From: Providencia huaxiensis
GTDB taxonomy: Bacteria; Pseudomonadota; Gammaproteobacteria; Enterobacterales; Enterobacteriaceae
Assembly (NCBI RefSeq): GCF_002843235.3
Contig: NZ_CP031123.2
Coordinates: 2,976,001 to 3,040,000 of the forward strand
DNA: 64,000 nucleotides
Reading direction: 5' to 3'
Every line of letters starts with the position of its first letter. The stretch's first letter is position 1. The notes under the pieces are model-generated. The model did no database searches. It was not told the DNA's origin and saw nothing but the letters and a program-made list of their open reading frames with translations. The translations under genes were made by a program, and so were the position numbers. Positions 39,414 to 48,749 of this stretch are shown one piece after another.

Positions 39414-40205
39414 ATGAGTGAAACTGCATCTTTTTTAGAAATATTGGGTATGTCCCTAATCATCGGTGGGCTCTGCGGCTTTGGCTTAGGCGCAGGGGCT
39501 GCGCGTATGTTCCACGCGCCAACCATACAGGGCATGGGGGCATTCCGTACATTGGGTGAGCTGAACGCTTGTGAAGGCGATCCCGCATCTCACTTTTCTT
39601 TCGGCTTAGGGTTCTTCTTTAACGCATGGGCATCGTCAGTTGCTGCAGGGGCATTTACACAAGACGTTGACCACCGCATCATCCCAAACTGGGGGGCCGC
39701 AGCGTTACTAACCAAAAACCGTAGCGTTGCTGACACACTGCATAACCCGAAAAAAATGGCTATCGCTTGTGCCATCATCGGGGCACTCGTTGTTGCCTTC
39801 TTGAACACTACCGCTTCTGCAGTTCCGGCTGCTCTGCAAACAACAGCCATTAACGTACTAGTGCCTGCCGCAAACTTGCTCGTTAACACAGTGATGCCAG
39901 TTATCTTCTGGTTAGCCGCTATGGATGCAGGCCGCCGTTCAGGTTTCTGGGCAACGCTATTTGGTGGTTGTGCCCAATTAATCATGGGTAATGCCATCCC
40001 TGGTTTAGTTTTAGGTATCTTGATCGGTAAAGGCGTTGATGACAACGGCTGGAACCGTATCACTCGCACAATGATGGTAACAGTCGTTCTGCTGTTTGTT
40101 CTTAGCGGCTTCTTCCGTGAATTCGACCTGAAGATGATCACCTCTTTCAACCTAGATAAACCATTGTGGCTTGAATACGTCCACGGTCTGCTGAGCGGGA
40201 AATAA
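39414..40205 (+). CDS. DUF4311 family membrane protein, putative permease subunit
   Basis: This 263-residue protein is strongly hydrophobic with about six or seven transmembrane segments (for example LGMSLIIGGLCGFGLGAG and MAIACAIIGALVVAFL) and conserved polar loops (GAFRTLGELNACEGDPASHFSFG). It always travels with DUF4310 and is thought to form a membrane complex with it. It resembles no classical EIIC that I recognise. GGAG precedes the ATG. Confidence 0.82.
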   Translation: MSETASFLEILGMSLIIGGLCGFGLGAGAARMFHAPTIQGMGAFRTLGELNACEGDPASHFSFGLGFFFNAWASSVAAGAFTQDVDHRIIPNWGAAALLTKNRSVADTLHNPKKMAIACAIIGALVVAFLNTTASAVPAALQTTAINVLVPAANLLVNTVMPVIFWLAAMDAGRRSGFWATLFGGCAQLIMGNAIPGLVLGILIGKGVDDNGWNRITRTMMVTVVLLFVLSGFFREFDLKMITSFNLDKPLWLEYVHGLLSGK

Positions 40206-40207
40206 TC

Positions 40208-40858
40208 ATGACAACTGAAATTAACAAACAAGATTTTTGGTATGCAGAGTGGTCCTTCCCGATTTTTGTTGGGCTGTTATCAGCGGGGAGCTTCGCAGGT
40301 ACCCACATGTATGTCGTCTACGGCTTTGGAGCATTTAACGAAGTGGCGTTCGTCGCCATGTTACGTGCGGGCTTAGATACCGGAGTTTATGGTGCGGTTG
40401 CCGCATTTGGTGCGAGTTTCCTATTTGCTCGGATTATCGAAGGCTCACTGGTAGGTATTTTAGATATCGGTGGCGCGCTACAAACCGGTATTGGCCTCGG
40501 TGTTCCCGCCTTATTTTTAGCCGCGGGTTGGGATTTTTTAGTCACTAACTTCTGGATGTCGTTACTAACTGGCTTATTTCTTGGCGTATTAATCGGCTTA
40601 CTGATTGTATTTGCACGTAAATTCACGATTGCTCAGGCTAACTCAACCTTTGGTGCTGACGTCATGATGGGTGCGGGTAATACCTCCGGCCGTTTCTTAG
40701 GTCCACTAATTATTTTAGCCGCGATGGCCGCATCCATTCCAATCGGAATTGGCTCTTTAATTGGCGCATTGATTTTCTATGTATGGCAAAAACCCGTTGC
40801 CGGCGGGGCAATTTTAGGGGCGATGTTGTTCGGTTATTTCTTCCCAATCGTCGCCTAA
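40208..40858 (+). CDS. DUF4310 family membrane protein, putative permease subunit
   Basis: The 216-residue protein has about six hydrophobic helices (FPIFVGLLSAGSFAGTHMYVVYG near the start; PIGIGSLIGALIFYVWQKPVAGGAILGAM near the end). It follows the DUF4311 gene by 2 bases and is probably its membrane partner. The pair look like the translocating part of a transporter for the sugar acid used by the downstream enzymes. The transport role is inferred from context. Confidence 0.82.
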   Translation: MTTEINKQDFWYAEWSFPIFVGLLSAGSFAGTHMYVVYGFGAFNEVAFVAMLRAGLDTGVYGAVAAFGASFLFARIIEGSLVGILDIGGALQTGIGLGVPALFLAAGWDFLVTNFWMSLLTGLFLGVLIGLLIVFARKFTIAQANSTFGADVMMGAGNTSGRFLGPLIILAAMAASIPIGIGSLIGALIFYVWQKPVAGGAILGAMLFGYFFPIVA

Positions 40859-40868
40859 CTCGTATCCT

Positions 40869-40888
40869 CCCGGAGCATCTGCTCCGGG
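40869..40888 (+). terminator. Strong hairpin between permease and enzyme genes
   Basis: CCCGGAGCA-TC-TGCTCCGGG is a perfect 9-bp GC-rich stem with a 2-base centre, 10 bases after the DUF4310 stop. There is no T-run. In the middle of an operon it may stabilise the upstream mRNA or reduce read-through into the enzyme genes. Confidence 0.6.
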
Positions 40889-40986
40889 TTACTAAATAAC
40901 ATCATTAAAAACAGGCTCGAAATAGTTCAAAGAGTAGCATAAGAGTAAACAACAACGCTGCGGTTGACATCATAAAGAGGACAACT

Positions 40987-42126
40987 ATGTACACCCTAAT
41001 CATCAAGCATGGCAAATGTATCGATGGCACCATAATCGACATTCTTATTAGAGATGGAAAAATCGAAGCGGCAGGCCCTGAGTTAGCGAATAATCAGCAA
41101 GCCGAAAAAGTCATTGACCTACAAGGAAAAACTTATGTCAGTGCTGGGTGGATTGACTCTCATGCTCATTGCTTTGTTGAGTCACCTATTTACTTCGATG
41201 ACCCTGATTTAGCAGGAGCCGCTGGCGGAGTTACCTCACTGGTTGATGCAGGTAGTGTCGGTGCTGATGATATTGATAAATTTTATCAGCTCACCCAGAA
41301 ATCAAAAACGAATGTCTTTTCTCTGCTGAATATTTCGCGTATTGGCATCATTGCACAAAATGAACTGTCCGATATGAACAACATCAATGAAACCTGCTTT
41401 CAAGACGCTATCGAACGCCACTCAGGCTTTGTCGTTGGTATGAAAGCCCGTATGAGTAAAAGCGTGGTGGGTGAAAATGGCATTGCCCCACTGGTTAAAG
41501 CCAAAGAAATGCAAAAAAAACATCATCTTCCACTCATGGTACACATTGGCAACAACCCACCGGATATCGATGAAGTCGCTGACTTACTGACGCGCGGCGA
41601 TATCATCACTCACTGCTTTAACGGTAAACCCAATAAAATTTTAGGCGAAGATGGCTATCTAAAACCGTCAATTGCTCGCGCTTTAGCGCGCGGTGTCATA
41701 TTGGATGTTGGCCATGGTGGTGAAAGTTTCAGCTTTAAAGTTACCGAACAAGCAATGCGTATCGGCACTTACCCTGACATCATCAGTTCAGATATTTACC
41801 ACCGCAACCGCGTTAATGGCCCAGTTTATAGTCTCGCTTTTGTGATGACTAAATTCCTGTGTATGGGTTTTAGTGCGGAACAAGTGCTTCGCTGTGTGAC
41901 CGAAAAAGCGGCCAATTTCTTATCTTTGCCAGCGAAAGGGTATTTAAGGCCAGGCTTTGATGCCGACATTACCCTTTTTGACCTCAAAGAAGAGCAAACT
42001 GAGCTCACCGATGCAGAAGGCGAACAGCGTATAGGCACACACCGCTTCGTACCGCTGGCCGCTATTGTCGGTGGAAAACACATTATTCATGCACAAGGTG
42101 AATCCGAACATGCAATCGATTTATGA
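40987..42126 (+). CDS. Amidohydrolase/deacetylase (EF_0837-type)
   Basis: The 379-residue metal-dependent hydrolase has the amidohydrolase layout: SAGWIDSHAHCFVE (HxH site), VVGMKARMSKSV with a candidate carbamylated Lys, LMVHIGNNP and IITHCFNGK (His ligands), and ISSDIYHRN (catalytic Asp). The family includes dihydroorotase-like and N-acyl-amino-acid-type enzymes. In this operon it most likely removes an acyl group from an N-acylated amino-sugar acid before the lyase acts. It starts 128 bases after the permease genes with GAGGAC before the ATG, and overlaps the next gene by 17 bases. Confidence 0.85.
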   Translation: MYTLIIKHGKCIDGTIIDILIRDGKIEAAGPELANNQQAEKVIDLQGKTYVSAGWIDSHAHCFVESPIYFDDPDLAGAAGGVTSLVDAGSVGADDIDKFYQLTQKSKTNVFSLLNISRIGIIAQNELSDMNNINETCFQDAIERHSGFVVGMKARMSKSVVGENGIAPLVKAKEMQKKHHLPLMVHIGNNPPDIDEVADLLTRGDIITHCFNGKPNKILGEDGYLKPSIARALARGVILDVGHGGESFSFKVTEQAMRIGTYPDIISSDIYHRNRVNGPVYSLAFVMTKFLCMGFSAEQVLRCVTEKAANFLSLPAKGYLRPGFDADITLFDLKEEQTELTDAEGEQRIGTHRFVPLAAIVGGKHIIHAQGESEHAIDL

Positions 42127-43222
42127 TAAATATCAGTTAAAACACGTTATTAATGCTTCTGGCCGCATGACAATCCTTGGTGTTTCAACGCCAACGCCAG
42201 AAGTTGTCGAACGTGTTGCTTACGGCCTAAATAATTATTTTGAAATTAAAGACTTAGTTAACAAAACTGGCGAATACATTGCTAGTCTATTAAACGTTGA
42301 AGCTGCAGTTGTTGTTTCCTGTGCATCTGCTGGTATTGCACAAGCGGTTGCGGCAGTCATTGTACAAGATGACGATGATTTACTGCTCAATTTGCATTCA
42401 TCCGACAAAGTGGTTCCACGTGAAATTATTTTACCTAAAGGCCATAACGTTAACTTTGGAGCCCCTGTCGACACAATGGTGAGCTTAGGTGGTGGTAAAG
42501 TGGTAGAAGCGGGTTTTGCTAATGAGTGCAACGCTGCTCAATTAGCTGCAAAAATCACCCCCAATACCGCTGCTATTTTGTATATCAAATCGCACCATAC
42601 CGTACAAAAAAGCATGTTGACGGTTGAACAAGCCGCCAAAGTGGCTCATGACCACCAGCTCCCTCTGATTGTTGATGCTGCTGCTGAAGAAGAGCTCACG
42701 GCTTACTACCAAGCTGGTGGTGATATTGTGATTTACAGTGGCGCAAAAGCGATTGAAGGCCCAACAAGCGGCCTTGTTATCGGTAAAAAACAGTATGTTG
42801 AGTGGATAAAACGCCAAAGCCAAGGTATTGGCCGTGCGATGAAAGTGGGCAAAGAAGGTATTTTGGGCCTCACCCTTGCTATCGAACAGTATCTCACTGC
42901 GACAAAAGAGACGGGCGCAGAGATGGTCAATCGAATGAGTCAATTCATCAGCGATTTGAATGCAATTAAAGGTATCTCCGCCCAAATCGTCTGGGATGCT
43001 GCGGGACGTGATATTGCTCGCACTGAAATTAGCTTTGATGAAAAAACGATAGGCAAAACCACTTACCAAATCATGGCTGAATTAAAGCAAGGTGATACCG
43101 CGATTTACTTCCGTGAATACAAAGCCAACGAAGGAAAAGTAGAAGCTGACATTCGTAGTGTCAGTACTGAGCAACTTAATGTTATTTCAAAGAATATTCG
43201 TTTGTTAGTAGAAGGAATTTAA
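42110..43222 (+). CDS. DgaE-like PLP-dependent ammonia-lyase
   Basis: This 370-residue SelA-related fold-type I PLP enzyme contains VVVSCASAGIAQAV (cofactor phosphate loop), IVDAAAEEEL and the Schiff-base lysine Lys213 in YSGAKAIEGPTSG. It resembles DgaE of Salmonella, which converts D-glucosaminate-6-phosphate to 2-keto-3-deoxygluconate-6-phosphate and ammonia. The ATG at 42110 is preferred to an upstream TTG because AAGGTGA lies before it and the N-terminus (MQSIYDKYQLKHVINASGRMT) is family-like. It is followed by the aldolase after 1 base. Confidence 0.88.
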   Translation: MQSIYDKYQLKHVINASGRMTILGVSTPTPEVVERVAYGLNNYFEIKDLVNKTGEYIASLLNVEAAVVVSCASAGIAQAVAAVIVQDDDDLLLNLHSSDKVVPREIILPKGHNVNFGAPVDTMVSLGGGKVVEAGFANECNAAQLAAKITPNTAAILYIKSHHTVQKSMLTVEQAAKVAHDHQLPLIVDAAAEEELTAYYQAGGDIVIYSGAKAIEGPTSGLVIGKKQYVEWIKRQSQGIGRAMKVGKEGILGLTLAIEQYLTATKETGAEMVNRMSQFISDLNAIKGISAQIVWDAAGRDIARTEISFDEKTIGKTTYQIMAELKQGDTAIYFREYKANEGKVEADIRSVSTEQLNVISKNIRLLVEGI

Positions 43223-43223
43223 G

Positions 43224-43964
43224 ATGAAATTGTCACCGAATTTTTATCGTGACCGTGTCTGTTTAAACGTTTTGGCGGGCAGCCATCAAAATGCAAAAGA
43301 TATCTATGCCGCAGCAGAAACCTTTGTTGTTGTTGGTGTTTTATCTAAAAATTACCCTGATTTAGAAAGCGCGATTGCTGATATGCGCATTTATGCACAA
43401 GAAACGGATAATGCGTTATCTGTTGGCCTTGGTGCTGGCGATCCAAACCAATCCACTATGGTATCGTTGATTTCAAAAGAAGTTCAGCCACAGCACGTAA
43501 ACCAAGTCTTTACTGGTGCACCGATTAGCCGTGCATTGTTAGGCCAAAATGAAACCTTCGTTAACGCATTGATTTCACCAACAGGTACCGTTGGTATGGT
43601 TAAAATTTCAACTGGCCCACTAAGTTCTCAAGCGCCAGATGGCATTGTGCCGATTGAAACTGCCATTATGATGCTTAAAGACATGGGAGCTGACTCTGTT
43701 AAATTCTTTAATATGAAAGGGCTAACTTATATTGAAGAATATAAAGCCATCGCCAAAGCGTGTGCTGAATTTGATTTTTCTTTAGAGCCTACAGGCGGTA
43801 TTGATTTAGATAATTTTGCCGAAATTTTGCAAATTGCTCTCGATGCTGGCGTGAAGAAAATCATTCCTCATATTTATAGTTCAATCATTGATAAAGAGTC
43901 GGGCAATACTCGTCCAGAAGATGTGCGTCAATTATTGCAGATGGTTAAGCAAGCGGTTAATTGA
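43224..43964 (+). CDS. DgaF-like KDPG-type aldolase
   Basis: The 246-residue TIM-barrel-type protein matches the DgaF/EF_0839 aldolase family (KISTGPLSSQAPDGIVPIETAIMMLKDMGADSVKFFNMKG, then LEPTGGIDLDNF). The Lys in SVKFFNM is the candidate Schiff-base residue. It should cleave 2-keto-3-deoxy-6-phosphogluconate to pyruvate and glyceraldehyde-3-phosphate. It starts right after the lyase gene and ends the operon; a terminator follows. Confidence 0.88.
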   Translation: MKLSPNFYRDRVCLNVLAGSHQNAKDIYAAAETFVVVGVLSKNYPDLESAIADMRIYAQETDNALSVGLGAGDPNQSTMVSLISKEVQPQHVNQVFTGAPISRALLGQNETFVNALISPTGTVGMVKISTGPLSSQAPDGIVPIETAIMMLKDMGADSVKFFNMKGLTYIEEYKAIAKACAEFDFSLEPTGGIDLDNFAEILQIALDAGVKKIIPHIYSSIIDKESGNTRPEDVRQLLQMVKQAVN

Positions 43965-44044
43965 TGCGGTAGTGAGTAGTAAGTAAGAAAATAAATATAA
44001 GCGAGACGTTATAATATAAGTCATTGTCACAATGACGAAACAAT

Positions 44045-44083
44045 AAATCCCCCACTCATCAAATATGAGCGGGGGATTTTTTA
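44045..44083. terminator. Bidirectional terminator after the sugar-acid operon
   Basis: AAATCCCCC-ACTCAT, a 5-base loop and ATGAGC-GGGGGATTT form a 15-bp stem with one mismatch, followed by T residues on the plus strand. It separates the aldolase gene from the convergent yccM. Confidence 0.85.
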
Positions 44084-44090
44084 CTATGAG

Positions 44091-45167
44091 TTAATGACCT
44101 ATCGTTCTTGCATTCGGTATAATATGAAACCAATAATTATCAGGCACTGGGCTACCCCAAACGCCAAAATACATGGCAATTCCAATGGTTATAAATAAAA
44201 TTGCTAAGGTTAAAATGGCCATCAGCATACCCGATAACCGAAACTGACGTTTTTTTGTTGGCACTTGCAATGAGAAATCTAGCGTTGATGCAACAGGGCA
44301 AGATTCCACGCACGTCATACATCCCGTGCACTCCACTGTTTTTACCGTAATTAACTTGTCGACAGGGATCCGTGACGGGCAATTTTTCGCACATTTTCCA
44401 CAATCAATGCAGTTTTCCCTGTTTCTGCGAATTTTAAACGGTGAAAATAACGAAAATAGCCCTAATAATGCACCATAAGGACATAAATAACGGCACCAAG
44501 CGTTACGAATAAACAAGCTTGCCACCACTAAAACGACCACAGTGATAAGCGCAAATAAGCTAATATAGCGAAAGAAATCCAACATTTTTACGTCAATAAT
44601 GATCCCATAAGGGGACATCATAAAATATTGGATCATCTGCGCAGACATGGAAAATGCAATATAAAGAAAGAAACCTAATAATAAATATTTTAGGCCTCTT
44701 AAAGGGATATCGAGCCATTTAGGTAAACTGATTTGGTTTTGATAACGAAAGAGTTTTTTCCCTAACTTACCTGTGTACTCTGATATTGTGCCAATCGGGC
44801 ACATCCATGAACAGAATGCTTTTTTGAACAGCAAGCTAATCACGATAAAAGAAACTAAAAGAAACATTGAGGCCGCATGAATGACAGGAAAGCTGCCCGT
44901 TTCCAACGTATATTTTAAATTCATTAGCCCAGCAATCGGCAGCCAGCCTTCAATTCCACCAGGGCGAGGAAGATAAAGGGTTGCCCCACCCGTTTCGTAG
45001 TAACGAACCCAGTAATAGAAAGTAATACCGATATAAAGGTTAATTGCTAACAGTGTTACCTGTACAAATTTACGCCAAGTTGACGCGTTTCGCCAATCAT
45101 TCCAAGGAAGCTTTCCTCCTGTTGTACCGGGGCGACGTTGGTACCTTATACGTGGTTTTTCTATCAT
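44091..45167 (-). CDS. yccM: 4Fe-4S ferredoxin-type membrane protein YccM
   Basis: The protein (358 residues) is a NapH/YccM-type electron carrier: several membrane helices, two CxxxCP motifs in loops (CSWMCPIGT and CRYLCPYGA), then two ferredoxin clusters (CIDCGKCAKNCPSR and CTGCMTCVESCPVA). It aligns along its length with E. coli YccM. The ATG at 45167 is chosen because the E. coli N-terminus (RWQRRPGTTGGKLPWNDWRN) aligns from there. It likely passes electrons from quinol to a periplasmic partner that is not encoded here. Confidence 0.9.
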   Translation of the reverse strand: MIEKPRIRYQRRPGTTGGKLPWNDWRNASTWRKFVQVTLLAINLYIGITFYYWVRYYETGGATLYLPRPGGIEGWLPIAGLMNLKYTLETGSFPVIHAASMFLLVSFIVISLLFKKAFCSWMCPIGTISEYTGKLGKKLFRYQNQISLPKWLDIPLRGLKYLLLGFFLYIAFSMSAQMIQYFMMSPYGIIIDVKMLDFFRYISLFALITVVVLVVASLFIRNAWCRYLCPYGALLGLFSLFSPFKIRRNRENCIDCGKCAKNCPSRIPVDKLITVKTVECTGCMTCVESCPVASTLDFSLQVPTKKRQFRLSGMLMAILTLAILFITIGIAMYFGVWGSPVPDNYWFHIIPNARTIGH

Positions 45168-45265
45168 GTCCGCACATCTCTTTAACATGCATTATAAATA
45201 CCACTATTCTATTTACATATTCAGAGAGCGTATTGATTTGCATCAGAGGGTTATGATCTTGATGC

Positions 45266-45336
45266 TTTGATACTTTGATACTTTGATACTTTGATACTTT
45301 GATACTTTGATACTTTGATACTTTGATACTTTGATA
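45266..45336. repeat. 9-bp VNTR (TTTGATACT)
   Basis: Eight direct copies of TTTGATACT (the last incomplete) stand between yccM and the ERIC elements. Such short arrays change copy number by slippage. Any protein read across it is a low-complexity artefact. Confidence 0.95.
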
Positions 45337-45400
45337 CAGCGAATGGTGAAGACAAACAAGATAAGTATTTTGATATTAAATAAAAAGATTATGATTTTTT

Positions 45401-45520
45401 CTAAATAATTCGAGTTGTGCCACGGCGGCAAAATGAGGAAATCCCTAGGAGCATACACCAGTATGTGACTAGGGTTGACGAATGAAGCCAACACAGGCAC
45501 AGCTTGAAGTATGACGAAAA
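45401..45520. repeat. ERIC-type element downstream of rnpB
   Basis: About 120 bases with the ERIC pattern: opening arm CTAAATAATTCGAGTTG, the core GGAGCATACACCAGTATGTGAC flanked by CCCTA and TAGGG, then GAATGAAGCCAACAC and closing CTTGAAGTATGACGA. It is a near-complete copy. Confidence 0.8.
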
Positions 45521-45597
45521 AAAGGAGCATACACCAGTATGTGACTCGAGTTGCTGAATGCAGCCAACAAAGGTACAGCGCGAAATATGAAGAAAAA
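45521..45597. repeat. Truncated second ERIC copy abutting rnpB
   Basis: This copy begins at the core (GGAGCATACACCAGTATGTGAC) and runs through GCAGCCAACA to GAAATATGAAGA, lacking the left arm. It lies between the complete copy and the 3' end of rnpB. On the minus strand its CATAC-TGGT-GTATG hairpin is followed by seven T residues. Confidence 0.75.
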
Positions 45598-45600
45598 AGG

Positions 45601-45969
<369 letters not shown>

Positions 45970-45976
45970 GCGGCGA

Positions 45977-46005
45977 ATTATAGGCACTTTACTGTGTCTT
46001 GTACA
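45977..46005 (-). promoter_or_regulatory. rnpB promoter
   Basis: On the minus strand TGTACA (46000-46005), a 17-base spacer and TATAAT (45977-45982) lie about 8 bases before the expected 5' end of rnpB. The -10 is perfect and the -35 matches 4 of 6. Confidence 0.75.
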
Positions 46006-46063
46006 GACTCTAACGACTTTCATTTACCACTTATATAAATGAACTCGTCTATTTGCTCAAGAA

Positions 46064-46936
46064 TCATTCATCAGCTTGATTATCAAGCATCAATTTATAC
46101 AACATATTTTTCTTGAGGCCATAAATTTCAGCCGTGATTGCAGCCGCTTTTTTCGGTGGTAACTCTTTTTGTAATAAATTCAAGGTACGAACCACATCCG
46201 GTGAAATTGCAGAATCATCTTCAGGCTTCTTATACCCTTCAACAATTAACACCATTTCGCCGCGGTGACGATTCTCATCTTCTTTTACCCAAGCGAGCAA
46301 CTCCCCTACGGGGCGGCCTTCAATGGACTCCCACGTCTTAGTGATTTCTCGCGCTAAAACAACATGGCGCTCCGGTCCCCAGACTTCCACCATATCTGCT
46401 AAACTGTCTAACAAACGGTGGGTTGATTCATAGAAAATCAGCGTGCGAGTTTCTTGTTCGAGTGATTGTAAAACATCTTTACGGCCTTTTGTTTTTGCGG
46501 GTAAAAATCCTTCATAACAAAAACGGTCTGAGGGCAAACCTGCGGCAGATAACGCAGTGATAGCGGCACAAGGCCCCGGTAAAGGTACAACTCGAATACC
46601 CGCTTCGCGGCAACGATTGACGAGATGATAACCCGGATCATTAATTAAAGGTGTACCAGCATCGGAGACTAATGCGATACTATCGCCTTGTTGAAGTAGA
46701 CTAATTAATTGATCTGCCTTTTGCTGTTCATTATGATCATGCAGAGCAAACAACCGTGCATTTATCGCAAAGTTCTGTAATAGAATGCCTGAATGCCGAG
46801 TGTCCTCTGCAGCAATAAGGTCAACATGTTTAAGAACATCCAACGCGCGTTGCGTGATATCCTTCATATTACCAATTGGGGTAGGAACGATATACAGCGT
46901 GGATGCCATAACCACAGCTTGATTAGGTTGGTTCAT
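46064..46936 (-). CDS. rsmI: 16S rRNA 2'-O-methyltransferase RsmI
   Basis: The 290-residue tetrapyrrole-methylase-fold enzyme has [45 protein letters not shown] and [16 protein letters not shown], all diagnostic of RsmI, which methylates the 2'-OH of C1402 in 16S rRNA. The ATG at 46936 is preferred over a TTG four codons upstream. It is divergent from lpoA, as in E. coli. Confidence 0.95.
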   Translation of the reverse strand: MNQPNQAVVMASTLYIVPTPIGNMKDITQRALDVLKHVDLIAAEDTRHSGILLQNFAINARLFALHDHNEQQKADQLISLLQQGDSIALVSDAGTPLINDPGYHLVNRCREAGIRVVPLPGPCAAITALSAAGLPSDRFCYEGFLPAKTKGRKDVLQSLEQETRTLIFYESTHRLLDSLADMVEVWGPERHVVLAREITKTWESIEGRPVGELLAWVKEDENRHRGEMVLIVEGYKKPEDDSAISPDVVRTLNLLQKELPPKKAAAITAEIYGLKKNMLYKLMLDNQADE

Positions 46937-46997
46937 TGTTTCATCCAAATAGCCGGTTTAAAATTAAGCAATTGAAAAATACACCATTGGATACAGT

Positions 46998-48710
46998 ATG
47001 CGTCCTTCAATTTTTTTGCATTTGAAAAAAGGGTTAATGTGCACAGCAATGCTGTCCACATTTGCACTGTCAGGGTGCCAAATTGTCTCGGAATATTTTC
47101 CGTCAACCCAAAAAACGCCTGAGCAAAGCACATCTGATAATGCTAGCCATTACCAAGCAATCATCGATGCTGCACAAGGTAAGCCTTCAATGGAGGCGAT
47201 ACGCGCCTACATTAGCCAAGAACCTTTATTAAAAACAGCCGCTGAACGCCAAGCTAATATTGATGGGTTATGGCAGATGTTAACACAGTTAACGCCAGAA
47301 CAAATTCATGGCGTTGGTGCCGATGAAAATATTCTCCAAGGCTGGGTCGATCTTTTAGATATTTATCAAAACAACCGAGATGACACAGATGCCTTACTCG
47401 CTGGCTATAACGATTGGAAAATGCGTTATTCAAATAACCCAGCAGTAACGACAACGCCGACTCTTTTGCAGCAAGCCATGATACCTCAAGTGGGTAAAAC
47501 CCCTAAGATTGCTTTATTTTTACCCATGAGTGGCCAAGGGAAAGTATTTGGCCAAGCGATCATGCAAGGCTTTATGGATGCGCAAAAAGGCCTACCTCAA
47601 GGGTCTGCCCCTCAAGCTGCCGTAACACCAGCGAGTAGTGGAAATGATGTCCTCGACCAAATCTATGAACAAGTTGCGGCAACCACAGGTAATGCCCCTA
47701 CTACTAGCGATAGCGATGTAGTGACATCCGCTTTGCGTATCGATGCCGCCCCTGTGAACACCCAAAGCGTCAAGGTGTTTGATACGACAAACAAGCAAAT
47801 GCCTGAGCTTATTGAACAAGCAAAAAATGAAGGCTTTAATCTCATTGTTGGGCCATTATTAAAAAGTGATGTTCAAAGCATTACCCAAATGGGGGCACCT
47901 GTTAGTGTGCTCGCGCTCAATGAACTTGATGCGAACCAATTACAGCCTCGACCAAATCTTTGCTATTTTTCATTATCGCCAGAAGATGAAGCACAAAATG
48001 CAGCGGCTTACATGAAAGCTGAGGGCAAGCAAATGCCATTGGTATTAGTTCCAGCTAATGCTTTCGGTGATAGGATAGCCAAAGCCTTTGCCCAAGGGTG
48101 GCAAGAAAAAGGCGGCGGGACCGTTCTAATGCAAACCTTTGGCTCAATCCCTTCTTTAAAAGAGTCAATTAATCGTGGTGCAGGGATCCGTATGACTGGA
48201 ACGCCAGTGAATACGGGTACACAGTCGATAGATACACAATCAATAGATCCACAATATATCGATTCAACAGGGGCGATTGACAGCGTTTATATTGTTGCTA
48301 CTCGTGATGAGCTCACCTTAATCAAGCCAATGATTGAAATGGCGATTAGCTCCCGCTCTCGTCCTGCACTTTATACAAGCTCCCGTAGTAACCAAGCAGG
48401 GTCTGGTGCAGACTATCGCTTTGAAATGGATGGCGTTAAATTTAGCGAAATCCCTTTACTCGCAGGCGCAAACAATAACTTACGTAAACAAGCTCAACAA
48501 AAGCTGAGTAATGATTACTCTTTATTCCGTTTATATGCCATGGGTATTGATGCATGGTCTTTAGCCAACAATTACGACAAGCTGCAACAATCTGGGCAAT
48601 TTCGTATCAATGGCGCATCCGGGACCTTAAGCACAACACCAAACTGTGTGGTGTACCGAGAATTACCTTGGCTGCAATTTAAACAAGGTAAAGTGGTTTC
48701 GGCGCAATAG
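46998..48710 (+). CDS. lpoA: Outer-membrane lipoprotein LpoA, activator of PBP1A
   Basis: The 570-residue protein begins with a lipoprotein signal ending in the lipobox LSGC (Cys27), then a TPR-like N-terminal domain and a periplasmic-binding-protein-like C-terminal domain (TPKIALFLPMSGQGKVFGQAIMQGFMDA). The low-complexity stretch TQSIDTQSIDPQYIDST lies in the C-domain. LpoA stimulates the transpeptidase of PBP1A from the outer membrane. Position next to rsmI and yraN is as in E. coli. Confidence 0.95.
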   Translation: MRPSIFLHLKKGLMCTAMLSTFALSGCQIVSEYFPSTQKTPEQSTSDNASHYQAIIDAAQGKPSMEAIRAYISQEPLLKTAAERQANIDGLWQMLTQLTPEQIHGVGADENILQGWVDLLDIYQNNRDDTDALLAGYNDWKMRYSNNPAVTTTPTLLQQAMIPQVGKTPKIALFLPMSGQGKVFGQAIMQGFMDAQKGLPQGSAPQAAVTPASSGNDVLDQIYEQVAATTGNAPTTSDSDVVTSALRIDAAPVNTQSVKVFDTTNKQMPELIEQAKNEGFNLIVGPLLKSDVQSITQMGAPVSVLALNELDANQLQPRPNLCYFSLSPEDEAQNAAAYMKAEGKQMPLVLVPANAFGDRIAKAFAQGWQEKGGGTVLMQTFGSIPSLKESINRGAGIRMTGTPVNTGTQSIDTQSIDPQYIDSTGAIDSVYIVATRDELTLIKPMIEMAISSRSRPALYTSSRSNQAGSGADYRFEMDGVKFSEIPLLAGANNNLRKQAQQKLSNDYSLFRLYAMGIDAWSLANNYDKLQQSGQFRINGASGTLSTTPNCVVYRELPWLQFKQGKVVSAQ

Positions 48711-48749
48711 CATCATTCAATACCTCACTTTTTTTCAGACAAGGACGTC

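Noticed and set aside
39590..40231. 213-codon frame antisense to the DUF4311 gene
   Set aside because: Shadow of a hydrophobic membrane-protein gene; composition is low-complexity Thr/Pro/Ala.
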